Origin: JANQMX01 sp965247175
GTDB taxonomy: Bacteria > Pseudomonadota > Alphaproteobacteria > Kiloniellales > DSM-21159
Assembly: GCA_965247175.1 (NCBI GenBank)
Contig: OZ252006.1
Location: 3,720,001-3,784,000, forward strand
DNA: 64,000 nt
Direction of reading: 5' to 3'
Shown here: piece after piece, positions 1-10,125 of the stretch
Layout: each line of letters begins with the position of its first letter
Position numbering within the stretch: the stretch's first letter is position 1
Made by a program: the position numbers and the translations under genes
The notes under the pieces: generated by a model
Seen by the model: the letters and a program-made list of their open reading frames with translations, nothing else
Database searches by the model: none
What the model was told of the DNA's origin: nothing

Positions 1-1
1 C

Positions 2-352
2 TCCTTCCGCCGCGGCATTCCGCGCGAGGCCGATATGGTCTTCGATGTTCGTTTCCTGCGCAATCCGCACTACGAGCCAGAGCTGCGCAACCTGACGGGG
101 CTCGATTCCGAGGTCGCCGACTTCGTCGCTGCCGACCCTGGCTATCCCAGTTTCTTCGAGCACCTGACCGGTCTGATCGAGCCGCTGCTGCCGCGCTACC
201 AGGCCGAGGGAAAGAGCTATCTGACCATCGCTTTCGGTTGCACCGGCGGGCAGCATCGCTCGGTCACCCTGACCGAGCGCTTGGCGCGCTGGCTGGAAAG
301 CAAAGAATGGCCCTGCACGGTCGGGCACCGCGATCTTCCGGCGGACGCGTGA
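2..352 (+). CDS. rapZ: RNase adapter protein RapZ, C-terminal part (cut by the window edge)
   Basis: Only the last 116 residues are present; the frame is open from base 2, so the start and the P-loop N-terminal domain lie outside the window. The visible part has the RapZ C-terminal signatures: a VFDVRFLRNPHY block near its beginning and the highly conserved GCTGGQHRSV block about 35 residues before the stop. In enterobacteria RapZ binds small RNAs and guides RNase E; in alphaproteobacteria the gene commonly lies between hprK and PTS genes. The neighbouring EIIA-Man and HPr genes agree with that arrangement. The identity is firm; the RNA-adapter role in this organism is inferred. Confidence 0.93.
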   Translation, partial: SFRRGIPREADMVFDVRFLRNPHYEPELRNLTGLDSEVADFVAADPGYPSFFEHLTGLIEPLLPRYQAEGKSYLTIAFGCTGGQHRSVTLTERLARWLESKEWPCTVGHRDLPADA

Positions 353-458
353 CGGCGGGGGCGCGGTCGGTTACCAATTGGCGATCCGCGACGGGCCAAA
401 GAGCACGACTCGCCAAAGATCAAGGGGCCCTAGGAGAGAGGCCCCGCAAGGAGACGCT

Positions 459-869
459 ATGATCGGTATCGTCCTCGTCACCCACGGACGGCTGGCCGAG
501 GAGTTTCTCGCCGCAACCGAGCACGTGGTCGGCCCACAGGACGCGGCGGAAGCCATTTGCATCGGCCCCGACGACGACATGGAGCAACGGCGCGCGGATA
601 TCATCGCCGCCGTCGAGCGGGTGAACGGCGGCAACGGGGTGATCATCCTGACCGACATGTTCGGCGGCACGCCGTCCAACCTGGCGATCTCCGTCATGCA
701 GCCCCAGACGGTAGATGTGGTCGCCGGGGTCAATCTGCCGATGCTGATCAAGCTTGCCGGCGTTCGGGCCAACAGCGATCTCGCCACCGCCGTGTCTCAA
801 ATTCGCGAAGCCGGCCAGAAGTACATCCACGTGGCTTCGCAGCTACTTGCCAACGGAGTCTCCGGATGA
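459..869 (+). CDS. PTS EIIA component, mannose family (regulatory)
   Basis: This 136-residue protein is a stand-alone EIIA-Man domain. The phosphorylatable His9 sits in the motif IVLVTHGRLAEE, followed by the family's TDMFGGTPSNLA block around residues 66-77. The start at 459 is supported by AAGGAG six to ten bases upstream; longer in-frame extensions have no ribosome site. No IIB or IIC subunit is nearby, so it probably accepts phosphate from HPr for regulation rather than sugar uptake. It overlaps the HPr gene by four bases (ATGA), indicating translational coupling. This matches the manX-like gene of the alphaproteobacterial hprK-rapZ-manX-hpr cluster. Confidence 0.93.
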   Translation: MIGIVLVTHGRLAEEFLAATEHVVGPQDAAEAICIGPDDDMEQRRADIIAAVERVNGGNGVIILTDMFGGTPSNLAISVMQPQTVDVVAGVNLPMLIKLAGVRANSDLATAVSQIREAGQKYIHVASQLLANGVSG

Positions 870-1159
870 GGCAGGCCTCCGCCGAGAGCCAGCCCTTGGT
901 CCGCCAGGTGACAATCGTCAATCAGAAAGGATTGCATGCCCGGGCGGCGGCAAAGTTTGTTAAGCTGGCGGGGACCTTTGAAGCCGAGATCACGGTGATC
1001 AAGGGCGACATGGAGGTCTCGGGCCTGTCTATCATGGGCCTGATGATGTTAGCGGCCGGCCCCGGTTCGTCCCTAGAGCTGCGCATAACCGGCGCACAGG
1101 CGAAGGAGGCGATGGCGGCGCTGGCAGACCTGGTGGCGCGAAAGTTCGATGAAGGCTGA
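866..1159 (+). CDS. ptsH: Phosphocarrier protein HPr
   Basis: This 97-residue protein has the HPr active-site segment NQKGLHARAAAKFVK, with the phosphoryl-accepting histidine at residue 24. The regulatory serine region VSGLSIMGLMML places Ser55 where HPr kinase acts in homologues. It carries a short N-terminal extension compared with E. coli HPr. The ATG overlaps the EIIA stop codon, and the gene's end overlaps the EI gene by 11 bases, so EIIA, HPr and EI should be co-translated. It passes phosphate from EI to EIIA. The retained serine suggests control by an HprK encoded upstream of this window (inference). Confidence 0.95.
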   Translation: MRQASAESQPLVRQVTIVNQKGLHARAAAKFVKLAGTFEAEITVIKGDMEVSGLSIMGLMMLAAGPGSSLELRITGAQAKEAMAALADLVARKFDEG

Positions 1160-2933
1160 ACCCAAGAGCCAGAGCGCGCGCGAGAGCCGCTTCGAGGGAC
1201 TCGCCGTCTCCCCCGGTATCGCCATCGGCCCGGTCCACCTGCATCGCGCCGGCGCGGTTACGGTGGTGCAGCGCACCATCGCCGCCGAGGAGCTGGAGAC
1301 CGAAAAGCAGCGTTTCCTGGACGCGCTGGAGCGCGCGCGCCTGCAGCTGGACCGGATCCGGTCCAAGGCCGCAAGCCTGCATGGTGTTGCCGGTGAAGAG
1401 CTCGGCTTCCTTTTGGAAGCGCACCGCCAGATGCTGTCCTCACGCCGCCTGATCGACGGGGTGCTGCAGCACATCTCCGGCGCCCGCATCAATGCGGAGG
1501 CGGCGGTCGAAAGCGAGGTCAGTGCGATCTCCGCCAGCTTCGCCGAAATGGACGACCCCTATTTCCAGGCCCGCGGCCGCGACATCGAGGATGTCGGCCA
1601 GCGCATTCTGCGGGCTCTGAGCCGGGTGGCGCTGCGCGGTTTCGGGGGGCTTGCGCAGGGCAGCATCGTGGCGGCCGAGGAGATTACCCCGGCTGATGCC
1701 GCGCTGATGGACCCGCGGCAGATCGGCGGCTTCGCCTGCACCTCGGGCGGCATCGAGGGCCATACGGCGATCATGGCGCGCTCTCTCGGCCTGCCGGCCG
1801 TGCTCGGCGTTTCCGGCTTTCTCGAAGCCTGCCAGTCCGGCAGCACCATCGTGGTGGATGGCTCGAGCGGCTGCGTCGTGGTGAACCCCAGCGAGGAGAC
1901 GCTGGCCAGCTACAAGGACATCCAGGCCGCCCTGGCGGAAGAGATCGCCGTGCTGGCGCGCTTGCGCGACCTTCCGGCGGTGACCCGGGACAGCCGGCGC
2001 ATCTTGCTGCAGGCCAATCTGGATCTGCCGCGCGACGCCGGAGAGGCCATCGCCGCCGGGGCCGAAGGGGTCGGCCTGCTGCGCACCGAGTTCATGTTCA
2101 TGAACCGGGAGGACCTGCCGAGCGAGGACGAGCAGGCGGAGGGCCTCTGCGATGTGGTGCGTGCCATGGCTGGCCGGCCGATCACCATGCGCACCCTCGA
2201 TGTGGGCGGTGAGAAGCTGGTGTCGGGCCTCGATGTCGATCAGGCCGCGGGCGCCAATCCCGCGCTCGGCCTCCGCGCCATTCGCCTCTCGCTGAAGCAG
2301 CCCGAGCTCCTGGAAGTCCAGTTTGCAGCCATGCTCAGGGCCGGGGCCCTTGGGCCGGTGCGCATCCTGCTGCCCATGATCAGCAGCATCGGTGAGGTGC
2401 GGGCGGCGCGCGCCTGCCTCGAACAGGTGGCAGAGCGTCTCAGGCGCGAGGGCGTCACCATTGCCGACCCTATGCCTCCGCTCGGCGTGATGATCGAGGT
2501 GCCGGGCGCCGCGCTGGCCGCGGACAGCCTGGCGCGGGAGTCGGACTTCTTCGCCATCGGCACCAACGATTTGATCATGTATACGCTGGCGATCGACCGC
2601 GGCGAGGAGCGGGTGGCGCACCTTTACGACCCGCTGCACGCGGCGGTGCTGCGCCTCATCCACTTCGCCGTCGATGCCGCGCTGCGCCACAACAAGCCGG
2701 TGTCGGTTTGCGGCGAGATGGCTGGCGACCCGCGCTATACCGCGCTTTTTGTCGGTCTCGGCGTGCGCGAGCTCTCCATGCACGCCAAGGCCCTGCCCCG
2801 GGTGAAGGACCAGATCCGCCGCATGAACTGCGCGGCGGCGGCCAATTTGGTGATGGAAAGCGTGATTCGCAGCGATTCGCGGGACGTGGCGCGCTTGCTG
2901 GATGTCTTCAATGCGATGGCGGGCGATAGCTAA
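1149..2933 (+). CDS. ptsI: Phosphoenolpyruvate-protein phosphotransferase (PTS enzyme I)
   Basis: The 594-residue protein has an N-terminal swivelling domain with the phosphohistidine in GGIEGHTAIMARSLGLPA (His205) and a PEP-binding TIM barrel with LLRTEFMFMNRE (about 310-321), FAIGTNDLIMYTLAIDR (469-484) and the catalytic cysteine in VSVCGEMAGDP (Cys521). It uses PEP to phosphorylate HPr. There is no N-terminal GAF domain, so this is the plain EI form and not the nitrogen-type EI (PtsP) common in proteobacteria. The residues before the active histidine (IEG) differ from the usual TS. The start lies inside the HPr gene. Confidence 0.95.
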   Translation: MKAEPKSQSARESRFEGLAVSPGIAIGPVHLHRAGAVTVVQRTIAAEELETEKQRFLDALERARLQLDRIRSKAASLHGVAGEELGFLLEAHRQMLSSRRLIDGVLQHISGARINAEAAVESEVSAISASFAEMDDPYFQARGRDIEDVGQRILRALSRVALRGFGGLAQGSIVAAEEITPADAALMDPRQIGGFACTSGGIEGHTAIMARSLGLPAVLGVSGFLEACQSGSTIVVDGSSGCVVVNPSEETLASYKDIQAALAEEIAVLARLRDLPAVTRDSRRILLQANLDLPRDAGEAIAAGAEGVGLLRTEFMFMNREDLPSEDEQAEGLCDVVRAMAGRPITMRTLDVGGEKLVSGLDVDQAAGANPALGLRAIRLSLKQPELLEVQFAAMLRAGALGPVRILLPMISSIGEVRAARACLEQVAERLRREGVTIADPMPPLGVMIEVPGAALAADSLARESDFFAIGTNDLIMYTLAIDRGEERVAHLYDPLHAAVLRLIHFAVDAALRHNKPVSVCGEMAGDPRYTALFVGLGVRELSMHAKALPRVKDQIRRMNCAAAANLVMESVIRSDSRDVARLLDVFNAMAGDS

Positions 2934-3031
2934 ATCGGATAAGGCACCCCATCTATAATCCCATTATTGGCTGATCAATCTCGCCCCTATATCTCCGTGA
3001 TCGGGGTTCCCCCCTTTGCTATAGAGTGATT

Positions 3032-3763
3032 ATGTCGCAACAGCGCAGCCCGAGTGACTACATCTACGTCGCCCTGGACACGGCAGAGGCCGCCAGGGCG
3101 CGCGCCCTTGTCGACGACTTGCGCGGCAAGGTGGGCGGCTTCAAGGTCGGAATGGAGTTCTACACCGCACAGGGCGCGCAGGGCGTGCGCGATACTCTGG
3201 GCGACGTGCCGATCTTCCTCGATCTCAAGCTTCACGACATTCCCAATACGGTGGCCGGGGCGGTGCGTGCTCTGATCGGCCTCAAGCCCAAGATTCTGAA
3301 CGTCCACGCCTCCGGCGGCACGGCCATGATGCAGGCCGCGGTCAAGGCGGCGAAGCAGGCGTCGAAGAGCCAACGGGTGCCCGTCCCTTGGGTCATCGGC
3401 GTCACGGTCCTGACCAGCCTCGACGAAGGTGATCTGGGCGCCATCGGCCAGAGCATTCCGGTGGCCAAGCAGGTCGTTCGCCTGGCGACCCTGGCCAAGG
3501 ATGCCGGCCTCGACGGCGTGGTCTGCAGCCCGCGCGAGATTTCGCTGGTGCGCGGCGCCTGTGGCCCTGACTTCAAGCTGATCACGCCGGGAATTCGCCC
3601 GAGCTGGGCGGTGCGCGGCGATCAGAAGCGTGTCATGACGCCGCGCGATGCGGTCTCTGCCGGTGCCGACGTCATCGTCATCGGCCGGCCGATCACCGGC
3701 GCAGACGACCCCGTCAGCGCCGCGGAACGCATTGCAGAGGAAATCGAAGGCGTCACCGTGTGA
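3032..3763 (+). CDS. pyrF: Orotidine 5'-phosphate decarboxylase
   Basis: A 243-residue protein that makes UMP from OMP in pyrimidine synthesis. The catalytic charged network is visible in FLDLKLHDIPNT (Asp64, Lys66, Asp69), and the phosphate-binding end is IVIGRPITGADDP near residues 213-225. The ATG at 3032 is preferred; a GTG two codons earlier is in frame. There is no clear Shine-Dalgarno sequence, and TATAGA seven bases upstream could be a -10 box, which would give a very short leader or none. The 98 bases before it also contain TATAAT at 2954 without a convincing -35. Confidence 0.95.
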   Translation: MSQQRSPSDYIYVALDTAEAARARALVDDLRGKVGGFKVGMEFYTAQGAQGVRDTLGDVPIFLDLKLHDIPNTVAGAVRALIGLKPKILNVHASGGTAMMQAAVKAAKQASKSQRVPVPWVIGVTVLTSLDEGDLGAIGQSIPVAKQVVRLATLAKDAGLDGVVCSPREISLVRGACGPDFKLITPGIRPSWAVRGDQKRVMTPRDAVSAGADVIVIGRPITGADDPVSAAERIAEEIEGVTV

Positions 3764-3783
3764 GCGGCGCAGGTACGTAAGCC

Positions 3784-4662
3784 ATGAACCAGTCCGCTGC
3801 CCCACCGCCACAGCCCGTTCGCGAGCTGCCCATCGCAGAGACCATAAGCTCGGCCTACAAAAGCGTTTTCGAGAATTTCGCCGTGTGGCTGCGCATCATG
3901 CTGGCCCCCGCCATCCTGTCTGTTCCGATCGCTTATTTCGGCCAGATGCTGGTGGCTGAGGAGCAGGCGAGATTGACCGAGATGGGGCTGGAAGGCCCGG
4001 AACTGACAACGGCCTTCATGAGTGCGGCTTGGGCCGAGCTTCTCCTGGCCAACCTGGTGTCCTTCGTGCCCTACGTCTTGTTCGCCGTGGCCTGGCACCG
4101 CTTCTTGCTGCTTGGCGAAAAGCCGGCTTCGCCGCTGTCGGTGCTCTTTCCGGTGGCGCGCCACATTCGCTTCTATTTCTACACCCTGCTGTTGGTGCTG
4201 GTGATCGGCGTGGCTGCCGCCCTTGTCGGAATCGTTGGGGCCCTGATCGCGGCGCTGCTGTCCGGTGCGGCAGGGGCGAACGCCTTGCAGGCACCGCTTT
4301 TCCTGCTGCTGTTCGTGGTGACTCTCTATGTTACGGCCCGGCTGCAGTTCACCTTCCCTGCCCTGGCGGTCGACGAGAAATACGGCTTCGGGGACAGCTG
4401 GCGCAACACGCGTGGACAAGGCTGGCGCTTCCTGCTCGCCCTGTCCTGCTGCTTTTTGCCGCCGCTGTTCTTCAGCCTCTTCATGACCCTGCTTCTCGGC
4501 GGTGTGGAAGGCGTCTCCATCCTGTTCTTCATCAACAGCTTCGTGCTGGCGGCGGTCGGCCTGCTGACGACGGCCATCGTCATCTCCGCGATTTCGGCTG
4601 CGTTCCGCACCTGCACCGGCTGGATCCCGCCGCCTGCGCCCCAGCCGCCAGCCACCGTATAG
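3784..4662 (+). CDS. Multi-pass membrane protein of unknown function
   Basis: The 292-residue protein has about six hydrophobic segments (roughly residues 35-55, 80-105, 130-165, 175-195, 215-240 and 250-275) and a soluble proline-rich N-terminus and C-terminus. No catalytic motif is recognisable. Its overall look resembles the membrane domain found with some glycerophosphodiester phosphodiesterases, but I cannot confirm that. It follows pyrF by 20 bases and precedes trpF by seven, so it is probably in the same transcript. Existence of the gene is well supported by codon pattern and spacing; function is unknown. Confidence 0.8.
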   Translation: MNQSAAPPPQPVRELPIAETISSAYKSVFENFAVWLRIMLAPAILSVPIAYFGQMLVAEEQARLTEMGLEGPELTTAFMSAAWAELLLANLVSFVPYVLFAVAWHRFLLLGEKPASPLSVLFPVARHIRFYFYTLLLVLVIGVAAALVGIVGALIAALLSGAAGANALQAPLFLLLFVVTLYVTARLQFTFPALAVDEKYGFGDSWRNTRGQGWRFLLALSCCFLPPLFFSLFMTLLLGGVEGVSILFFINSFVLAAVGLLTTAIVISAISAAFRTCTGWIPPPAPQPPATV

Positions 4663-4669
4663 AGCCGTC

Positions 4670-5317
4670 ATGTCCATCGAAGTGAAGCTCTGCGGGATCA
4701 AAACGCCGGAGGCCATGGATGCCGCGGTCGAGGCCGGCGCCAACATGGTCGGCTTTAACTTTTATCCACCGAGCCCGCGGGCCGTGGAGCCGGACGTGGC
4801 GGCGGGCCTTGCCCAAAGGGCCGGCGCGAGGACCCTCAGGGTCGGCCTTTTCGTGGAGCCGGACGACGAACTGCTGGTCAGGATGACGCAGTCCGTCTCG
4901 CTCGACCTGCTGCAGCTACACGGCGACCTCCCGCCCAAACGCATCGCTGAAATCCGGGAGCGCTTCGGTCTGCCGGTGATGCTGGCGCGGCCCATCGCGC
5001 GCGAGGAAGACTTGCAAGGGGTTGCGCCGTTCGAACCGCTGGTCGACCGCTTTCTGTTCGACGCAAAGCCGCCCAAGACCATGAAAGACGCGCTGCCCGG
5101 CGGCAATGCCATCTCCTTCGACTGGCAATTGCTTGCGGGACGCAGCTTCCGGCGGCCCTGGATGCTGGCCGGCGGTCTGACGACGGACAACCTCGCGCAA
5201 GCTGTAGAGATCAGCGGCGCCAAAGCCGTCGACACCGCCTCCGGCGTCGAGGATGCGCCTGGGAGGAAGAGCGTGGAGAAGATCAAGGCCTTCGTCGCAG
5301 CGGCCCGCGCGCTCTAG
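4670..5317 (+). CDS. trpF: Phosphoribosylanthranilate isomerase
   Basis: A 215-residue TIM-barrel enzyme of tryptophan synthesis that converts phosphoribosylanthranilate to CdRP. The catalytic cysteine is in VKLCGIKTPEA (Cys8), followed by the family block GANMVGFNFYPPSPRAV. The C-terminal phosphate-binding motifs LAGGLTTDN and VDTASGVEDAPG are intact, the latter carrying the catalytic aspartate. It lies seven bases after the membrane-protein gene and upstream of trpB and trpA, the usual alphaproteobacterial trpFBA order. Confidence 0.96.
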   Translation: MSIEVKLCGIKTPEAMDAAVEAGANMVGFNFYPPSPRAVEPDVAAGLAQRAGARTLRVGLFVEPDDELLVRMTQSVSLDLLQLHGDLPPKRIAEIRERFGLPVMLARPIAREEDLQGVAPFEPLVDRFLFDAKPPKTMKDALPGGNAISFDWQLLAGRSFRRPWMLAGGLTTDNLAQAVEISGAKAVDTASGVEDAPGRKSVEKIKAFVAAARAL

Positions 5318-5354
5318 CTCTGTCTAGAAGGCGGATTGCGGTCGAGGCTCGCTT

Positions 5355-5371
5355 GCGGCAGTCTCTGCCGC
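5355..5371 (+). other. Small hairpin in the trpF-trpB gap
   Basis: GCGGCA and TGCCGC pair across a five-base loop and are followed by GCTTTT, ten bases before the trpB start. It could act as a weak terminator or as a leader structure reducing readthrough between trpF and trpB. The stem is only six base pairs and the T run has four bases, so the assignment is tentative. Confidence 0.3.
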
Positions 5372-5381
5372 GCTTTTCGAG

Positions 5382-6646
<1,265 letters not shown>

Positions 6647-6650
<4 letters not shown>

Positions 6651-7498
6651 GCGGAGAGCAATCGAACCTGAGCCGGCTGGAAGCCCGCTTCGCCGAGCTC
6701 AAGGCGGCCGGACGCGGCGGCTTCGTCACCTTCGTCACCGCCGGCGATCCCGATGGCGAGACCAGCCTTGCGCTGCTGCGCCGTCTGCCGGCCGCCGGCG
6801 CGGACATCATCGAGCTCGGCATGCCCTTCTCCGACCCCATGGCGGACGGCCCGGCTATCCAGGCCTCCTCGCTGAGGGCGCTCAAGGCGGGGGCGACCCT
6901 GGCCAAGACCTTGGAGCTGGTGCGCCGCTTCCGCGAGGAAGACCAAAGCACGCCGATCATCCTGATGGGCTACTACAACCCGATCTACAGCATGGGCGTG
7001 GAGGCCTTTCTGGCCGAAGCCACCGCGGTCGGGGTCGACGGCCTGATCATCGTCGATCTGCCGCCCGAGGAAGACGACGAGCTTTGCCAGCCGGCGATCG
7101 AGGCCGGGCTGCACTGGATCCGTCTCGCCACACCGACCACCGACGACGCCCGCCTGCCGGTCGTACTCTCGCGCACCTCCGGCTTCCTCTACTACGTGGC
7201 CATCATGGGCATCACCGGCACCAAGTCGGCCGGCGAGGAGGAGATCCGCCAGGCGGTGGCGCGGCTCAAGGCGCATAGCGACCTGCCCATCGCCGTCGGC
7301 TTCGGCATCAAGACGCCGCAGCAGGCAGCGGCGGTCGCCGACGCGGCCGACGCCGCGGTGGTCGGCTCGGCCCTGGTCGAGCGGGTCCGCGCCAATCTCG
7401 ATGACGAGGGCAGGGCGAAGGAGGGGCTGGTCGACGACGTCGCCGGCTTCGTCGGGAGTCTGGCCGCTGGCGTGCGTGGCGGGCGGGAAGCCGCATGA
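6647..7498 (+). CDS. trpA: Tryptophan synthase alpha chain
   Basis: A 283-residue TIM-barrel subunit that cleaves indole-glycerol phosphate. The catalytic acids are Glu56 in GADIIELGMPFSDP and Asp67 in MADGPAIQ. The phosphate-binding loop GFGIKTPQQ is near residue 227. It starts with GTG inside the trpB stop codon overlap, and its own stop overlaps the accD start (ATGA). The final 15-20 residues are a basic/alanine-rich tail. Confidence 0.97.
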
Positions 7499-8511
7499 GC
7501 TGGCTCACCAACTACGTTCGCCCGAAGATTCGGGCGCTGGTCGCCAAGAGCGACGTCCCGGACAACCTCTGGACCAAGTGCAACAACTGCGGCCAGATGA
7601 TCTTTCATCGCGACCTGGCCGCCGGCAACAAGGTCTGCCCGAACTGCGATCATCACATGCGGCTGACCGCCGAGGAGCGGCTGAAGCTGCTCTACGACGG
7701 CGGCAGCTACGAGCTGCTGGAGCTGGCGGAGACCGTGCAGGACCCGCTGCGCTTTCGCGACCAGCAACGCTACACCGAACGACTCAAGCGGGCCCGCTCT
7801 TCCACCGGCCTGGATGATGCCATCCAGATCGCCGTCGGCGAGATCGGCGGCCAGTCGGCCGTCGTCGCGGCTTTCGACTTCCGCTTCATGGGCGGCTCCA
7901 TGGGTGTTGCGGTGGGCGAGGGCTTCCTGACCGGCGCACGCGCCGCGGTCGAGCGGAACGCGGCCTTCATCGCCATTCCAGCCTCGGGCGGCGCCCGCAT
8001 GCAGGAGGGGATCCTTTCGCTCATGCAGATGCCGCGCACGGTGATCGCCGTCGAAATGGTCAAGGATGCGGGCCTGCCCTACGTCGTCATCCTGACCGAC
8101 CCGACGACAGGCGGCGTCACCGCCTCCTTCGCCATGCTGGGCGATGTGACCCTGGCTGAGCCGGGTGCGGTGATCGGCTTTGCCGGCACCCGGGTCATCG
8201 AGGAGACCATCCGCGAGACCCTGCCGGACGGCTTTCAGCGGGCCGAGTACCTGCACGAGCACGGCATGGTGGACATGGTCGTGCCGCGGAGGGACCTGCG
8301 TGACACCCTCTGCCGTCTGCTCGACCTGCTGATGGTGCCCCAGGCGCCAGAGGCGGCCGAGGAGCCCCCGACGGAGACCGCTGTAGAGACCGCCGAAGCT
8401 GAAGCGAGCGAGGCGCCGGACGAAGCCGCCGAGGCGGCGCCCGAAAGCAGCGCGGAAACGGACGCTGAACCAGCTCCAGAGCCAGAGGACAGTCAGCGGG
8501 CCGCCCAGTGA
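7495..8511 (+). CDS. accD: Acetyl-CoA carboxylase carboxyltransferase beta subunit
   Basis: A 338-residue protein with an N-terminal four-cysteine zinc ribbon (Cys29, Cys32, Cys48, Cys51 in TKCNNC and VCPNC) and a crotonase-like carboxyltransferase core with ASGGARMQEG and TTGGVTASFAMLGD. With AccA it transfers carboxyl from biotin to acetyl-CoA for fatty-acid synthesis. The last 50 or so residues form a low-complexity Glu/Ala/Pro tail not needed for the fold, so the protein is longer than the usual 290-300 residues. It is coupled by overlaps to trpA and folC. Confidence 0.97.
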   Translation: MSWLTNYVRPKIRALVAKSDVPDNLWTKCNNCGQMIFHRDLAAGNKVCPNCDHHMRLTAEERLKLLYDGGSYELLELAETVQDPLRFRDQQRYTERLKRARSSTGLDDAIQIAVGEIGGQSAVVAAFDFRFMGGSMGVAVGEGFLTGARAAVERNAAFIAIPASGGARMQEGILSLMQMPRTVIAVEMVKDAGLPYVVILTDPTTGGVTASFAMLGDVTLAEPGAVIGFAGTRVIEETIRETLPDGFQRAEYLHEHGMVDMVVPRRDLRDTLCRLLDLLMVPQAPEAAEEPPTETAVETAEAEASEAPDEAAEAAPESSAETDAEPAPEPEDSQRAAQ

Positions 8512-9812
8512 GCGATGGCAGCGACGCCGTTCTCGCACGGCTGACCAGGCTTCATCCCAAGATCATCGATCTCTCGCTCGGGCGGGTCGAGCGCCTGCTC
8601 GCGCGTCTCGGCCACCCGGAGGCGGCGCTGCCCCCCGTGGTGCATGTCGCCGGCACCAACGGTAAGGGCTCGCTGATCGCCTTCCTGCGCGCCATGCTGG
8701 AAGCGGCCGGCAAGCGCGTTCACGTCTATACCTCGCCGCATCTCGTCCGCTTCCACGAGCGGGTGCGGCTCGCTGGCAGCTTGATCGAGGAGGCCGAGCT
8801 GCTCGCTCTCCTCGAAGAATGCGAGGCGGCCAACGGCGAAGAGCCGATCACCTACTTCGAGATCACCACGGCGGCGGCCTTCCTGGCTTTCGCGCGCAGC
8901 CCGGCGGACTATCTGCTGCTGGAAACTGGCCTGGGCGGCCGCTTGGACGCCACCAACGTGGTGGCTCAGCCGCGCCTGACGGCGATCACCCCGGTCTCCA
9001 TGGACCACATGCAGTACCTCGGCAACAGCCTGGCGGAGATCGCCGGAGAGAAGGCCGGGATCCTGAAATCCGGCGTCACCTGCGTGGTCGGCGCGCAGGC
9101 GCCTGCTGCGGAAGAGGTGATCGTGGCGCGAGCCGAGTCTGTCGGCGCGCCGCTGTTTCTGGCCAGTCGCGACTGGTCCTGGCGCCAGGAAGATGAGCGT
9201 CTCGTTGTCGATTTCGGTCGGGAGTCGATCGCGCTGCCCTTGCCGCGCCTGCGCGGCCGGCATCAGCTGGCCAACGCGGCCCATGCGGTCGCCTGCATGG
9301 CGCAGCTCGGGGACGCGTCCGTGGCGCCCGAGCACTTGGCGCAAGGCCTGCAGAGCGTCGAGTGGCCCGCCCGCATGCAGCGGCTCACCCGCGGGCCCTT
9401 GTTTCAGGCGCTGGGCGAGGGATGGCAGGTCTGGCTCGACGGCGGCCACAACGGTGCTGCCGGCACGGCTCTGGCCCAAACGCTTGCTGCGGACGCAGGC
9501 AATGGCGAAGCGCCGCTGCATCTCGTCTTCGGCATGCTCAACACCAAGACCAGCGACGCCTTCCTGCGGCCTTTCGCCGGCCTGGCGGAGAGCGTGAAGG
9601 CGGTCGCCATCCCGGGCGAGCCGGCCTCGCTCTCGGCCGAAGAGGCGGCACAGGCAGCCGATGCCGTCGGCCTTCGGGCAACGACGGCCGAAGACGTGCC
9701 GGCGGCCGTGCGCCAGATCGCCGAAGCGCATCCGCCGGACGGGCCGTCGGGCCGTATTCTCATCTGCGGCTCGCTCTACCTGGCCGGGCAGGTCCTGCGC
9801 GACCACGGTTAG
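8508..9812 (+). CDS. folC: Bifunctional folylpolyglutamate / dihydrofolate synthase
   Basis: A 434-residue Mur-ligase-fold enzyme that adds glutamate to folates. The P-loop is VAGTNGKGSLIAFL (residues 47-60), followed by YTSPHLVRFHERVRL, the FolC substrate signature. ETGLGGRLDATNVV (about 139-152) provides the metal/ATP site, and the C-terminal domain has WLDGGHNGAAG. The GTG start overlaps the accD stop. This trpA-accD-folC arrangement is common in alphaproteobacteria. The next gene on the plus strand is almost 10 kb away, so this operon ends here. Confidence 0.96.
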   Translation: MSDGSDAVLARLTRLHPKIIDLSLGRVERLLARLGHPEAALPPVVHVAGTNGKGSLIAFLRAMLEAAGKRVHVYTSPHLVRFHERVRLAGSLIEEAELLALLEECEAANGEEPITYFEITTAAAFLAFARSPADYLLLETGLGGRLDATNVVAQPRLTAITPVSMDHMQYLGNSLAEIAGEKAGILKSGVTCVVGAQAPAAEEVIVARAESVGAPLFLASRDWSWRQEDERLVVDFGRESIALPLPRLRGRHQLANAAHAVACMAQLGDASVAPEHLAQGLQSVEWPARMQRLTRGPLFQALGEGWQVWLDGGHNGAAGTALAQTLAADAGNGEAPLHLVFGMLNTKTSDAFLRPFAGLAESVKAVAIPGEPASLSAEEAAQAADAVGLRATTAEDVPAAVRQIAEAHPPDGPSGRILICGSLYLAGQVLRDHG

Positions 9813-9870
9813 GGCCTACGCCCCACAGACTGTCGTGTATGGGGCCGCGGACGGTTCCGCACCTCCTCTA

Positions 9871-10001
9871 GTCACCCTTGGGCGAGGCCCGAAGGGCCGA
9901 GTTCCGAGGGTCCACGGCCGGGTTCCGTGCTGGCTGACGGGTGGATCCTCGCAACTCGCCTCTTCGGGTCTACGACCCTGCGAGGCTCCCGCAAGGATGA
10001 C
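9871..10001. repeat. Dispersed GTCAC...GTGAC palindromic repeat, copy A
   Basis: Begins GTCACCCTTGGGCGAG and ends GCAAGGATGAC, so the tips form an inverted repeat. Internal palindromic pairs (GGCCCGAAGGGCC; CCTCGCA with TGCGAGG) suggest a cruciform or RNA hairpin. The left tip matches copy D (20565) and the partial copy at 25009. The preceding bases CGCACCTCCTCTA are also shared with copy G (48535). Confidence 0.75.
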
Positions 10002-10038
10002 ACTGTTGATAATAGCGGGCATCTCAGCACCATAGCCT

Positions 10039-10125
10039 GTCACCCCGGCCTGGGGCCGGGGGCCATCTCGAAGCCGGGCGCAGGCCGAGATAGGGATCCC
10101 GGCTCGCTTACGCGGCCGGGATGAC
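10039..10125. repeat. Dispersed GTCAC...GTGAC palindromic repeat, copy B (short)
   Basis: Begins GTCACCCCGGCCTGGGGCC and ends ACGCGGCCGGGATGAC. At 87 bases it is the shortest full copy. The centre contains ATCTCG paired with CGAGAT. It lies 37 bases after copy A in the same convergent gap between folC and trxA. Confidence 0.75.

Noticed and set aside
2954..2959. TATAAT as the pyrF promoter
   Set aside because: No acceptable -35 box lies 16-18 bases upstream, so the match may be chance.
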